53,864 nucleotides of DNA from Paludibacter sp. (GTDB lineage: Bacteria > Bacteroidota > Bacteroidia > Bacteroidales > Paludibacteraceae), in NCBI GenBank assembly GCA_028692715.1, contig JAQUWU010000034.1, positions 1 to 53,864 on the forward strand, written 5' to 3'. The position numbers and the translations under genes are program-made. Positions 18,982-27,320 of the stretch are shown here, piece after piece. Each line of letters opens with the position of its first letter. Position 1 is the stretch's first letter. The notes beneath the pieces are model-generated. The model saw only the letters and a list, made by a program, of their open reading frames with translations. It had not been told where the DNA came from and searched no databases.

Positions 18982-19449
18982 ATGGATGATATAAAATTTA
19001 TGAAGAAAGCCATAAAGCTTTCCATTGAAAATATAAAAAATGGGGGTGGACCTTTCGGGGCAGTTATTGTAAAAGATGGAAAAATAATTGCAACCGGTGT
19101 AAATCGTGTTACTGCTAATACGGATCCGACAGCACATGCTGAAGTAATTGCCATTCGCAAAGCTTCGAAGAAACTAAAAACTTTTGATTTAAGCGGTTGC
19201 GTGATTTATACATCATGTGAACCTTGTCCCATGTGTTTAGGAGCTATTTATTGGGCGCATTTAGATAAAATGTTCTACGGAAATACAAAATCAGACGCAA
19301 AGAATATAGGTTTCGACGATTCGTTTATATATGATGAAATTGATTTAAAACCTGCAGATAGAAAACTCATTACAACACAATTATTGCAGGAAGAAGCCAT
19401 TGTAGCTTTTGACGAATGGACGAATGCAGAGGATAAAGTGGAGTATTGA
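18982..19449 (+). CDS. guaD: Guanine deaminase (cytidine-deaminase fold)
   Basis: A zinc hydrolase converting guanine to xanthine and ammonia in purine salvage. The 155 residues carry the zinc motifs HAEV (His52, catalytic Glu54) and PCPMC (Cys82, Cys85). The stretch NTDPTAHAEVIAIRKA, TSCEPCPMCLGAIYWA, the GFDDSFIYDEI segment and a C-terminal acidic tail ending EY are those of the Bacillus subtilis GuaD type rather than the tRNA adenosine deaminase TadA. A TTG at 18964 is in frame, but the ATG at 18982 follows the -7 box at a normal distance. Confidence 0.88.
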   Translation: MDDIKFMKKAIKLSIENIKNGGGPFGAVIVKDGKIIATGVNRVTANTDPTAHAEVIAIRKASKKLKTFDLSGCVIYTSCEPCPMCLGAIYWAHLDKMFYGNTKSDAKNIGFDDSFIYDEIDLKPADRKLITTQLLQEEAIVAFDEWTNAEDKVEY

Positions 19450-19590
19450 CCTCACCCCATCCCTCTCTGAAGGAGAGAGAGAACGGAAATAAAAAATTGG
19501 ATCTGCAAAAAAAACAAATAATTTGTAATTACATAAAAAAATAATCAAACCAACTCCTTCCCCCTCCTTTGGAGGGGGAAGGGGAGGTGA
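19450..19590. repeat. Inverted pair of GC-rich palindromes (REPIN-like) upstream of mfd
   Basis: Two C-rich/G-rich hairpin elements face each other about 98 bp apart centre to centre: an imperfect one around 19450-19486 and a near-perfect 14-bp-plus stem at 19554-19584 with loop TTT. Read on the opposite strand, the second resembles the first (CCTC, CCC, then a palindrome with an AAAGGAGGG-type centre). Similar elements lie near 32723, 49451-49604 and 53651. The second hairpin ends 11 bp before the mfd start and includes its G-rich Shine-Dalgarno-like stretch. Confidence 0.6.
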
Positions 19591-19595
19591 ATTTT

Positions 19596-22500
19596 ATGAC
19601 TCTTTCAGACTTTCAACAACTTTACGCCCATCACCCGCAGCTAAAAGCGCTTGTAAACTGGGCAACTTCTCTCGAACAGAATATAAAAATTTCCGGATTG
19701 AGTGGATCTTCATCATCTCTTGTAGTAGCATCATTGTTTAATGAGCGACCAAATACTCATGTATTGGTCATGAATGATGCAGATGAAGCAGCTTATCTCT
19801 ACAATGACCTGAAACAGATGATTTCGCTTGAATCTGTTTATTACTTTCCTTCATCTTTCAAAAAAGCAATCAAACTTTCGCAACTAGATGCAGCCAATGA
19901 TATCCTTCGTACGGAAGTATTAAACCGATTGGCAAATACATCTTCTCCTTGTGTGATAGTGACATATCCTGAATCGTTGATGCAGAAAGTAATTTCAGCT
20001 CAGGGAATGAAAAGTAGGATGTTGAAAATGAAGGTGGGAGAAAAACTGGGAATAGATTTCGTGGTAGAAATGCTAAACGAATATCATTTTGAAAGAGTCG
20101 ATTTCGTTTATGAACCGGGACAATATTCAGTACGTGGAAGCATTGTTGATATCTTTTCATTTGCGAATGAATTACCCTATAGATGTGACTTTTTTGGTGA
20201 TGAAGTTGAAACTATCCGAATATTTGATATTGAAACACAATTGTCAAAGGAAAAGAAATCAGAAATAATTATTATCCCTGATTTACAACGTGATATAAAA
20301 TCGAATCAGGTTTCTTTTCTCGAATTTATTCCTGCGAATAGCTGGCTTAGCTTTGCGAATGCCGGCTATGTTCGTGAACGAATCAATCAGTTGTACAACG
20401 AAGCTTTAGTTAAAGCTAACGAGCAGGAACAGCATACTCCTCATTTGCACAAACATTACATTACTGGTGACGAATTTATAGATGCGTCTAATAATTTTCG
20501 TAAAATGGAATGGGCTGAAAAATCCTATTTCAAAAATGAATCAACCATTGAGTTCAATACTTCTCCTCAACCTATTTTTCATAAAAATTTCGACTTAGTA
20601 GCGGATAATCTGAAACTTAAAATAAATGAGGGGTATAAAATATACATTCTCAGCGATAGTGTTAAGCAAACCGATCGTATTGCAGCCATTTTTTCTGACC
20701 GCAACGATAGTATTCAGTTTCAACCCATAAAAAATACCCTGCACGAAGGATTTGTCGATCACGATTTATCCCTTTTGTGTTATACCGATCATCAAATTTT
20801 CGATCGGTTTCATAAATTCCAGCTTAAAACCGATAAAACCCGACTTGGTAAAGTAGTGATGACACTCAAGGAGCTGAATCAGTTTCAGGTGGGAGATTAT
20901 ATGGTGCATGTGGATCATGGAGTCGGAACGTTTGGAGGATTGGTAAAAACCAATGTAAATGGCAAAATGCAGGAAATGGTGAAGCTTGTATATAAAGACG
21001 ATGACATCATTTTTGTTAGTATTCACGCATTACACCGAATTTCTAAATACAAAGGAAAAGAAGGCGAAGCTCCACGCATTAATAAACTGGGTTCTGGCGC
21101 TTGGGAACGCTTAAAGGAAAGAACTAAATCGAAGGTGAAAGACATTGCACGTGAGCTGATTAAGCTCTATGCAAAGCGAAAAGAAGAACAGGGATTTGTG
21201 TATTCACCCGATAGTTATTTACAGCATGAATTGGAAGCATCGTTTATTTATGAAGATACTCCCGATCAGGTAAAAGCCACAGCCGATTTCAAAAAAGACA
21301 TGGAATCTTCTTTGCCAATGGATCGCCTAATTTGTGGCGATGTGGGATTTGGGAAAACGGAAATTGCCATAAGAGCAGCTTTCAAAGCTGTGACTGATAG
21401 TAAGCAGGTGGCGATATTAGTTCCAACTACTGTGTTAGCATTACAACATTATAATACCTTTAAAGATCGTTTAAAAGACTTTCCCTGTACTATTGAATAC
21501 CTGAGTCGTGCAAAAACAACCAAACAATCTTCAGAAGTCATCGGACGATTGGAAAAAGGGGAAGTGGATATCGTTATTGGTACACATAAATTAGTTGGGA
21601 AAAGTGTAAAATTCAAAGATCTAGGATTGTTGATTATTGACGAAGAACAAAAATTCGGTGTTACGGTAAAGGAGAAGCTCAAGGAAATGAAAATAAATGT
21701 GGATACCCTGACTATGACAGCTACGCCCATTCCCCGAACTTTGCAATTTTCATTAATGGGAGCAAGGGATTTGTCTATTATCAACACACCACCACCCAAC
21801 CGATATCCTGTACAGACAGAAATTCATCAATACGACGAAGATGTGATACGCGAAGCTATTCAGTTGGAAATGAACAGAAATGGTCAGGTTTTCTTTATAA
21901 ATAACCGGATACAAAATATCTACAATATTGAATCGTTGATAAAACGTCTCGTTCCCGGCTGTCGAGTGGCAGTGGGTCACGGACAAATGCCGGCAAATAA
22001 ACTGGAAGAGATTATCATCGATTTTATTGATTATGAATACGATGTGCTGATTGCAACTACCATTATTGAATCGGGGATTGATATACCAAACGTAAACACG
22101 ATAATAATCAATAGTGCTCATTATTTTGGGTTAAGCGATTTGCATCAGTTGCGTGGACGTGTAGGGCGCAGTAATCGGAAAGCATTTTGCTATTTATTAG
22201 CTCCGGAAATGAGTTTACTTACCCCTGATGCACGTCGTCGCTTACAAGCACTGGAAACTTTTGCTGAATTGGGAAGTGGATTTAATATTGCTATGCAGGA
22301 CTTGGATATCCGAGGTGCCGGTAATATGTTAGGAGCGGAGCAGAGCGGATTTATAGCCGACCTTGGATACGAAACCTATCAAAAAATCCTAAATGAAGCG
22401 GTGCATGAACTGAAAGACGAAGAATTTGCCGATTTATATGCCGAAGAACGTGCAGAAAATGCAAAAAATACAGCATTTGTAAACGATTGTCAGATTGATT

Positions 22501-22931
22501 CTGATTTGGCGGTAATGTTTTCAGCTGATTATATCGAAAATGTATCAGAAAGAATAAGTTTATATCGTGAACTGGATAATATCGAAAACGAAGAAGCATT
22601 GATGGATTTTGAAAAACGCCTGGAAGATCGCTTCGGAAAAATACCGGCGGAAGGTCAGAGTTTGATATTGGTGGTTCGATTGCGTTGGATCGCTATGAAA
22701 TTTGGTATAGAGAAATTGCTGTTGAAAAACGAAGGGATGACTACATTTTTGGTTTCTAATCCACAATCACCTTATTATCAATCAGAAAAGTTTGGTAGAT
22801 TGTTGCAATTCATGACTACTCATCCCCGAAAATGTCAATTGCGTGAGAAAAACCACCGACGTTCCATTGTTTTTAACGACGTAAAATCGGTAGAGAGAGC
22901 ATGGGAATTGCTGGAGGAAATTGACAAATAG
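19596..22931 (+). CDS. mfd: Transcription-repair coupling factor
   Basis: An ATP-dependent translocase that removes stalled RNA polymerase from DNA lesions and recruits UvrA. The 1111 residues show the UvrB-like N-terminal region (FVYEPGQYSVRGSIVDIFSF), the CarD-like RNA-polymerase interaction domain (about 420-490, VGDYMVHVDHGVGTFGGL), helicase Walker A GDVGFGKT, the DEEQ box (IIDEEQKFGV), TATPIPRTLQ, and the TRCF domain at the C-terminus. The frame is open to a TTG at 19569, but those codons read through a palindromic repeat, so the ATG at 19596 is chosen. Confidence 0.96.
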   Translation: MTLSDFQQLYAHHPQLKALVNWATSLEQNIKISGLSGSSSSLVVASLFNERPNTHVLVMNDADEAAYLYNDLKQMISLESVYYFPSSFKKAIKLSQLDAANDILRTEVLNRLANTSSPCVIVTYPESLMQKVISAQGMKSRMLKMKVGEKLGIDFVVEMLNEYHFERVDFVYEPGQYSVRGSIVDIFSFANELPYRCDFFGDEVETIRIFDIETQLSKEKKSEIIIIPDLQRDIKSNQVSFLEFIPANSWLSFANAGYVRERINQLYNEALVKANEQEQHTPHLHKHYITGDEFIDASNNFRKMEWAEKSYFKNESTIEFNTSPQPIFHKNFDLVADNLKLKINEGYKIYILSDSVKQTDRIAAIFSDRNDSIQFQPIKNTLHEGFVDHDLSLLCYTDHQIFDRFHKFQLKTDKTRLGKVVMTLKELNQFQVGDYMVHVDHGVGTFGGLVKTNVNGKMQEMVKLVYKDDDIIFVSIHALHRISKYKGKEGEAPRINKLGSGAWERLKERTKSKVKDIARELIKLYAKRKEEQGFVYSPDSYLQHELEASFIYEDTPDQVKATADFKKDMESSLPMDRLICGDVGFGKTEIAIRAAFKAVTDSKQVAILVPTTVLALQHYNTFKDRLKDFPCTIEYLSRAKTTKQSSEVIGRLEKGEVDIVIGTHKLVGKSVKFKDLGLLIIDEEQKFGVTVKEKLKEMKINVDTLTMTATPIPRTLQFSLMGARDLSIINTPPPNRYPVQTEIHQYDEDVIREAIQLEMNRNGQVFFINNRIQNIYNIESLIKRLVPGCRVAVGHGQMPANKLEEIIIDFIDYEYDVLIATTIIESGIDIPNVNTIIINSAHYFGLSDLHQLRGRVGRSNRKAFCYLLAPEMSLLTPDARRRLQALETFAELGSGFNIAMQDLDIRGAGNMLGAEQSGFIADLGYETYQKILNEAVHELKDEEFADLYAEERAENAKNTAFVNDCQIDSDLAVMFSADYIENVSERISLYRELDNIENEEALMDFEKRLEDRFGKIPAEGQSLILVVRLRWIAMKFGIEKLLLKNEGMTTFLVSNPQSPYYQSEKFGRLLQFMTTHPRKCQLREKNHRRSIVFNDVKSVERAWELLEEIDK

Positions 22932-23141
22932 AATTGACTATCAGCAAGTTGTTTTAATTTAAAGTTGAAACTAAGATTAATGTTGAATTTGACTCAAAAA
23001 TAGACGATTACTATCGGTTAAAAAGAAAGAACTGCGGGTTGCACAAATTTTCAGTGAGAATTCATATTTATAATTTGTGTAATTCGTGGTTGAAAAAAAT
23101 GAGTTTAATATTTACAGGAGTTTTTGCGAAAAATCATATAA

Positions 23142-24017
23142 TTACTTCGTTACAGCCCTGACTTTATAGCCTCCTTTTTCGAGTAACTTTATTAAACCGT
23201 TCTTTCCACCAAGATGTAATGCTCCAACAGCAATAAAACAAGGGGATTCTTCCATTAATTGTGGCAATTTTGATACCCAATTGAGGTTTCTTTTGTCAAC
23301 CAGTTTGTCAAACTCTTCGTCAGTCATATCATTCACATTTCCTCTGCGATTCGATAATTCAAGTAATTCGTCTATTTCACCCTTTTTATATAAGCTATTT
23401 ACATATTTTATTTCTGTCAAAACACTATCTTTCTGATGTATTGTTTCAACTAAAATATCAGCTTGACGTTGTAAACTACCGTTTCCAAACAAAATCGCAA
23501 TTTGTTGATCAATTGTTTCTAATCCAATCACTTTTTTTCCTTTTTCGGCTGCTACCAACTGAAAAAATGAATCCGATTGATTATCATCCGTATAACCTGT
23601 TGATTTTTTGAAAATTTCCATCTCATACATGGTTAAAATCATAGTAGGATTCAACATCGATACTTCTTTTAACCCAAATTTAAGAACGGATTTAAGTTCC
23701 TTGTCAACAATTTGATAATCACTATCATTTAACAAATCCTTTATATTTATATGATCCGGTAGCATAGCAGCTTGTTGTATTCTGGCAGTTGCGTCAATAT
23801 TATTCAACACCATTTCACCAACCACTTCATCACATTCATTAAAAGCTTTGTATAATCCGGGTACTGAATCTAAAAATTGAATTGGGATAAGATGATGAGT
23901 TCCAAAGAGGTAGGAGGGATACTTCAATTTTTTTCCGGAGATTTTCCACAATAACTGTGAATTTACAAAAGAAAAAGAAGCAATAAAGAATATTAAAAAC
24001 AAATACGTTCTTTTCAT
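23142..24017 (-). CDS. TraB/GumN family protein
   Basis: A secreted 291-residue protein with a signal peptide (about 1-20, ending FVNS). The TraB/GumN fold is recognised from WKISGKKLKYPSYLFGTHHLIP near the N-terminus, the EVVGEMVLNN segment, the VIGLETIDQQIAIL motif, and the C-terminal CFIAVGALHLGGKNGLIKLLEKGGYKVRAV. GxHH and GAxHL histidines are the conserved residues of the family, related to the Tiki metalloprotease fold; activity in bacteria is not established. It converges with mfd and is divergent from oxyR. Confidence 0.88.
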   Translation of the reverse strand: MKRTYLFLIFFIASFSFVNSQLLWKISGKKLKYPSYLFGTHHLIPIQFLDSVPGLYKAFNECDEVVGEMVLNNIDATARIQQAAMLPDHINIKDLLNDSDYQIVDKELKSVLKFGLKEVSMLNPTMILTMYEMEIFKKSTGYTDDNQSDSFFQLVAAEKGKKVIGLETIDQQIAILFGNGSLQRQADILVETIHQKDSVLTEIKYVNSLYKKGEIDELLELSNRRGNVNDMTDEEFDKLVDKRNLNWVSKLPQLMEESPCFIAVGALHLGGKNGLIKLLEKGGYKVRAVTK

Positions 24018-24185
24018 ACAGAATCAATTTAATTTTTTCACAAAGATACTGAACTAATTGGTTTAGAGTTGAATTTCATTTTACATTTATATTTATTGAT
24101 GATTTTTTCTATTTTAAAAAGAATTTGAAGCTTGAAATAATTTGTGATATTTTTTAATAAATCGATATCAATTTGTAATAATCAT

Positions 24186-24193
24186 TATCTTTG
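24186..24193 (+). promoter_or_regulatory. -7 box for oxyR
   Basis: TATCTTTG, an exact TAnnTTTG match, 21 bp before the ATG. The nearest TTTG is only 10 bp upstream, so the -33 contact is unclear. An ATCGATATCAAT stretch at 24161-24172 could be an autoregulatory site (speculative). Confidence 0.5.
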
Positions 24194-24214
24194 CATAGAT
24201 AAAAACTATAATAT

Positions 24215-25141
24215 ATGACTTTACAACAATTAGAATATGTTTTGGCGTTGGATAAAACGCGTCATTTTGTTAGAGCAGCAGAACTGTGTGGAGTTACACA
24301 GCCAACATTAAGTGCTATGATTCAGAAATTGGAAGATGAATTGGATTGTAAAATTTTTGACCGCTCGCGTCAACCAATTGAAGCTACAGAAATTGGGAAA
24401 CAAATAATTCTGCAAGCTCAACAAGTTATTTTTCAGGCCAATCAATTGAAAGAAAACGTTTATTCTGAAAAAAAATCAATTACAGGTTCATTAAATCTGG
24501 CGGTAATTCCTACTATTGCACCTTATTTAATACCAAAATTTATCGCATCATTTACAAGTTTGTATCCGGGTATACATTTAAAAATAAATGAGTTGCAAAC
24601 TAGTACAATCATCGAAAAACTACGGGTTGCAGAGATTGATATGGCAATACTTTCCACACCTTTAGAAGACCCTAAAATTTTAGAAGTACCTTTGTATTAC
24701 GAGAAATTTGCAGCTTATATATCGCCAACCGATCAAATATATAGCAGAACTGAATTATCTCCCGCAGAAATGCCTCTTGACCGCCTTTGGGTACTGGAAG
24801 AAGGTCATTGTCTTCGAAACCAGGTTTTTAATTTTTGTAACGAAAAAACAATTCATTCATCTACTTACGAGGCTGGAAGCATTGATACTTTAGTGAAAAT
24901 TGTTGATATAAATGGTGGATATACCGTTATTCCAGAATTACATATCGATTTATTAACTGAATCTCAGAAACTGAATCTGCGAAAAATTGTGAAACCCGAA
25001 GCCACTCGTGAAATTTCAGTGGTTATCAGACATGATTTTGTAAGAGAAGGAGTGTTGAATGCTGTTGCTGAATGTATTAAACAAATTATACCTAATCATA
25101 TGTTGGATGCACGATTGAAGAAGTTTGCAATCAAACTTTAA
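24215..25141 (+). CDS. oxyR: OxyR, hydrogen-peroxide-sensing LysR-family regulator
   Basis: A cytoplasmic transcription factor that activates peroxide defence genes when oxidised. The 308 residues have the LysR winged helix-turn-helix (1-60, LQQLEYVLALDKTRHFVRAA, VTQPTLSAMIQKLE) and a substrate-domain fold. The two redox cysteines are in GHCLRNQVFNFC at Cys199 and Cys208, exactly the positions of the E. coli OxyR disulfide, which separates it from metabolite-sensing LysR proteins. No peroxidase gene is adjacent; it is a single-gene unit. Confidence 0.95.
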   Translation: MTLQQLEYVLALDKTRHFVRAAELCGVTQPTLSAMIQKLEDELDCKIFDRSRQPIEATEIGKQIILQAQQVIFQANQLKENVYSEKKSITGSLNLAVIPTIAPYLIPKFIASFTSLYPGIHLKINELQTSTIIEKLRVAEIDMAILSTPLEDPKILEVPLYYEKFAAYISPTDQIYSRTELSPAEMPLDRLWVLEEGHCLRNQVFNFCNEKTIHSSTYEAGSIDTLVKIVDINGGYTVIPELHIDLLTESQKLNLRKIVKPEATREISVVIRHDFVREGVLNAVAECIKQIIPNHMLDARLKKFAIKL

Positions 25142-25144
25142 AAT

Positions 25145-25249
25145 AACAGTAAACAGTGAACAGTAAACAGTAAACAGTGAGCAGAATCAAATGAAAATTT
25201 AAGCAATCAAATTTCAACTACCAACTACCAATTATCAATTATCAACTAT
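25145..25249. repeat. Two short heptamer tandem arrays
   Basis: At 25145-25184 the unit AACAGTA/AACAGTG repeats five times with a decayed sixth; at 25215-25249 the unit CAACTAC/CAATTAT repeats five times. Both have a 7-bp period and lie between convergent oxyR and the TPR gene. Such heptad arrays are seen in intergenic DNA of Bacteroidota and cyanobacteria; no function is known. Unit length and lack of distinct spacers exclude CRISPR. Confidence 0.75.
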
Positions 25250-25254
25250 CTTAC

Positions 25255-27306
25255 CTATTTTTTAAACCGTTGAATCAAATTATAGGCTTTATAAATACCT
25301 AGCTCGCCGGATTTGCTTAAATCAGCTAATCCCTTAGTATCTTCACCTATAAACAGATAGGTCAATCCTCGATTAAAATAAGCTTCTGCAAAATCGTGAT
25401 CCATTTCAATAGCTTTTGAATAATTAGCAATGGCTGTTCTGAAATCTTTTTGAGTACAAAGGATATTGGCTTTATTATAATAGGCAAACGAAAAATCCGG
25501 GTTCAGAGTATTCACTTTATCGTAATCACGCATAATTAACTCCACGTCAAACATCGATTGATTTTCAAGAGCAGCTTTTTTGGATTTTTCTTTTACTGTT
25601 AACGTTTTGTCAATCATGTTACCGGAATTAGTTTCCATAGTGCTTTTTACGTAATCTACCAACTTATAACGAATAGTAGCCCTACAGTAATACGCTAACA
25701 TAAAATCGGGTCGTAACACTATAGCTTTGTTTAAATCATCGATAGCACTATTAAAATCCTGAACAAGTGCAAATTCCAAAGCTCTGTTGAAATATATATC
25801 CGCATTTGTATTATCAGTCGCCAGTTTAGTCGAAATGTCGTTTATCGCTTCAAAATGAGAGTTTATAAGTTCAGCCGTTAGAGGAACTTCATCGTTTGTA
25901 ATTTTAAGAATCGAACTTATTTTCTTTTGTTTATTGTATAATTCCAGCGTAGGATAATACACATTTGTGCGTCTTATTTCATCATTTTTTGCATAATAAG
26001 TCAACACAAAACTTCTTTCGTTTACCACATCGGTATATTTATCCTGAACTGCCCCTCTGGTTTCGTCGCTATATTTCGAATCGGTATCACTATCATCATT
26101 GTTTTGGGTAATAAAGCGGTTAAATAAATTAGTTTTACGACCAGTTGTACCTTCCTGGGCTAAATCAACCATTTTATTCTCGGTTTTAATATTTTCTTTT
26201 GATTTTCTACTGATATAATCTTTGTTTCTTTCAATATTACTTGCCATTTGACGGTACTGAAAAGCAACTTTCTGATTTCCACGAGCTGCTTCTGCTTCTG
26301 CTATACCCTGATAAGCCGGAATAAAATATTCAAATTTTCCGATTATTTTTTTATAATCCAGAATAGCATTCTTATAATCACCAAGTGTCATCTCCAACAT
26401 AGCTTTTTGCAACAAAGCCTCATTGTTAGTAGTGTCAAGCTGAAGTACCATTTTCAAATCCTGAAGTGCATTATTGTTATCTCCCAGGTTTGCTCTTAAC
26501 AATGCACGGTTATAATATGCCAATGCATTTTTATTGTCTAATTTTATTCCACTGTCATAATCACTTAATGCCTGATTAAAATTCTTTTTCTGAACATTGA
26601 CAATTCCTCTGTTTATATAATCACCAACATAAGTTGATTTTCTTTTAATTGCCTGATTATAATCATTCAATGCTCCGTCAAGATCTTTTTTCTGCATTTT
26701 TAATAATGCTCGTGCACTCCAACCCAAGCTGTTGGTACTATCTGTGCTAATAAACTGATTAAATGTATTTTCAGCAGCAATGGTATCATTTAACGAAAGT
26801 TGCAAACTCCCTTTTTCGTACATCATATTGACGTTTTTGGGGTTTAATTTCATGTATGCATCTAAATCGATTAATGCTCCCTCAAAATCTTTGTTTTTTT
26901 CACGGGCATCCATTCTGTTTAATAGCAAGTTAAGATTATTGGGACTAAACTCCAATGCTTTCGAGAAATCAGAAGTGGCTTCAGTAAAATAGCTCATCTT
27001 TTTACGCGCAAATCCGCGGGCATAAAAAGCTTGTGGAATAAATGGATTTAATTCTATTGCTTTACTACAATCTTGATCTGCACCCTGATAATCACCGAGC
27101 TCAATTTTTGCAATAGCCCTGTAAATATAAGGCTCTGGTAAGTAAGATTTTATCTTTATAACCTGATTGAAATATTGAATGGAAAGGACATAGTCTTCAA
27201 AATACAATGCATTTTGACCAATAGTCATTATACGGTCAGTATTCCATTGTGCAAAAACAGAAAACTGACATATAAAAGTGAATGTAATAATTAATAAGTT
27301 TTTCAA
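25255..27306 (-). CDS. Exported TPR-repeat protein
   Basis: The 683 residues start with a signal peptide (1-20, ending SVFA) followed by many tetratricopeptide repeats: about ten in the first 360 residues and about four more near 490-680 (for example AYYNRALLRANLGDNNNALQDL, AEAYFNRGLTYLFIGEDTKGL). Between them is a charged linker (about 380-440). TPR arrays are protein-binding scaffolds. It begins 14 bp after the class A PBP stop, so it is very likely cotranscribed and may help organise the cell-wall machinery in the periplasm (inference). No enzymatic domain is seen. Confidence 0.85.
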   Translation of the reverse strand: MKNLLIITFTFICQFSVFAQWNTDRIMTIGQNALYFEDYVLSIQYFNQVIKIKSYLPEPYIYRAIAKIELGDYQGADQDCSKAIELNPFIPQAFYARGFARKKMSYFTEATSDFSKALEFSPNNLNLLLNRMDAREKNKDFEGALIDLDAYMKLNPKNVNMMYEKGSLQLSLNDTIAAENTFNQFISTDSTNSLGWSARALLKMQKKDLDGALNDYNQAIKRKSTYVGDYINRGIVNVQKKNFNQALSDYDSGIKLDNKNALAYYNRALLRANLGDNNNALQDLKMVLQLDTTNNEALLQKAMLEMTLGDYKNAILDYKKIIGKFEYFIPAYQGIAEAEAARGNQKVAFQYRQMASNIERNKDYISRKSKENIKTENKMVDLAQEGTTGRKTNLFNRFITQNNDDSDTDSKYSDETRGAVQDKYTDVVNERSFVLTYYAKNDEIRRTNVYYPTLELYNKQKKISSILKITNDEVPLTAELINSHFEAINDISTKLATDNTNADIYFNRALEFALVQDFNSAIDDLNKAIVLRPDFMLAYYCRATIRYKLVDYVKSTMETNSGNMIDKTLTVKEKSKKAALENQSMFDVELIMRDYDKVNTLNPDFSFAYYNKANILCTQKDFRTAIANYSKAIEMDHDFAEAYFNRGLTYLFIGEDTKGLADLSKSGELGIYKAYNLIQRFKK

Positions 27307-27320
27307 AAGCCCGGTTTTTA

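Noticed and set aside
18982-19449. tRNA adenosine deaminase (TadA)
   Set aside because: Although the HAE and PCxxC motifs fit, the NTDPTAHAE, GAIYWA and GFDDSFIY segments and the EY tail are those of guanine deaminase GuaD.
25145-25249. CRISPR array
   Set aside because: The repeats are 7 bp and contiguous, with no spacers and no cas genes.
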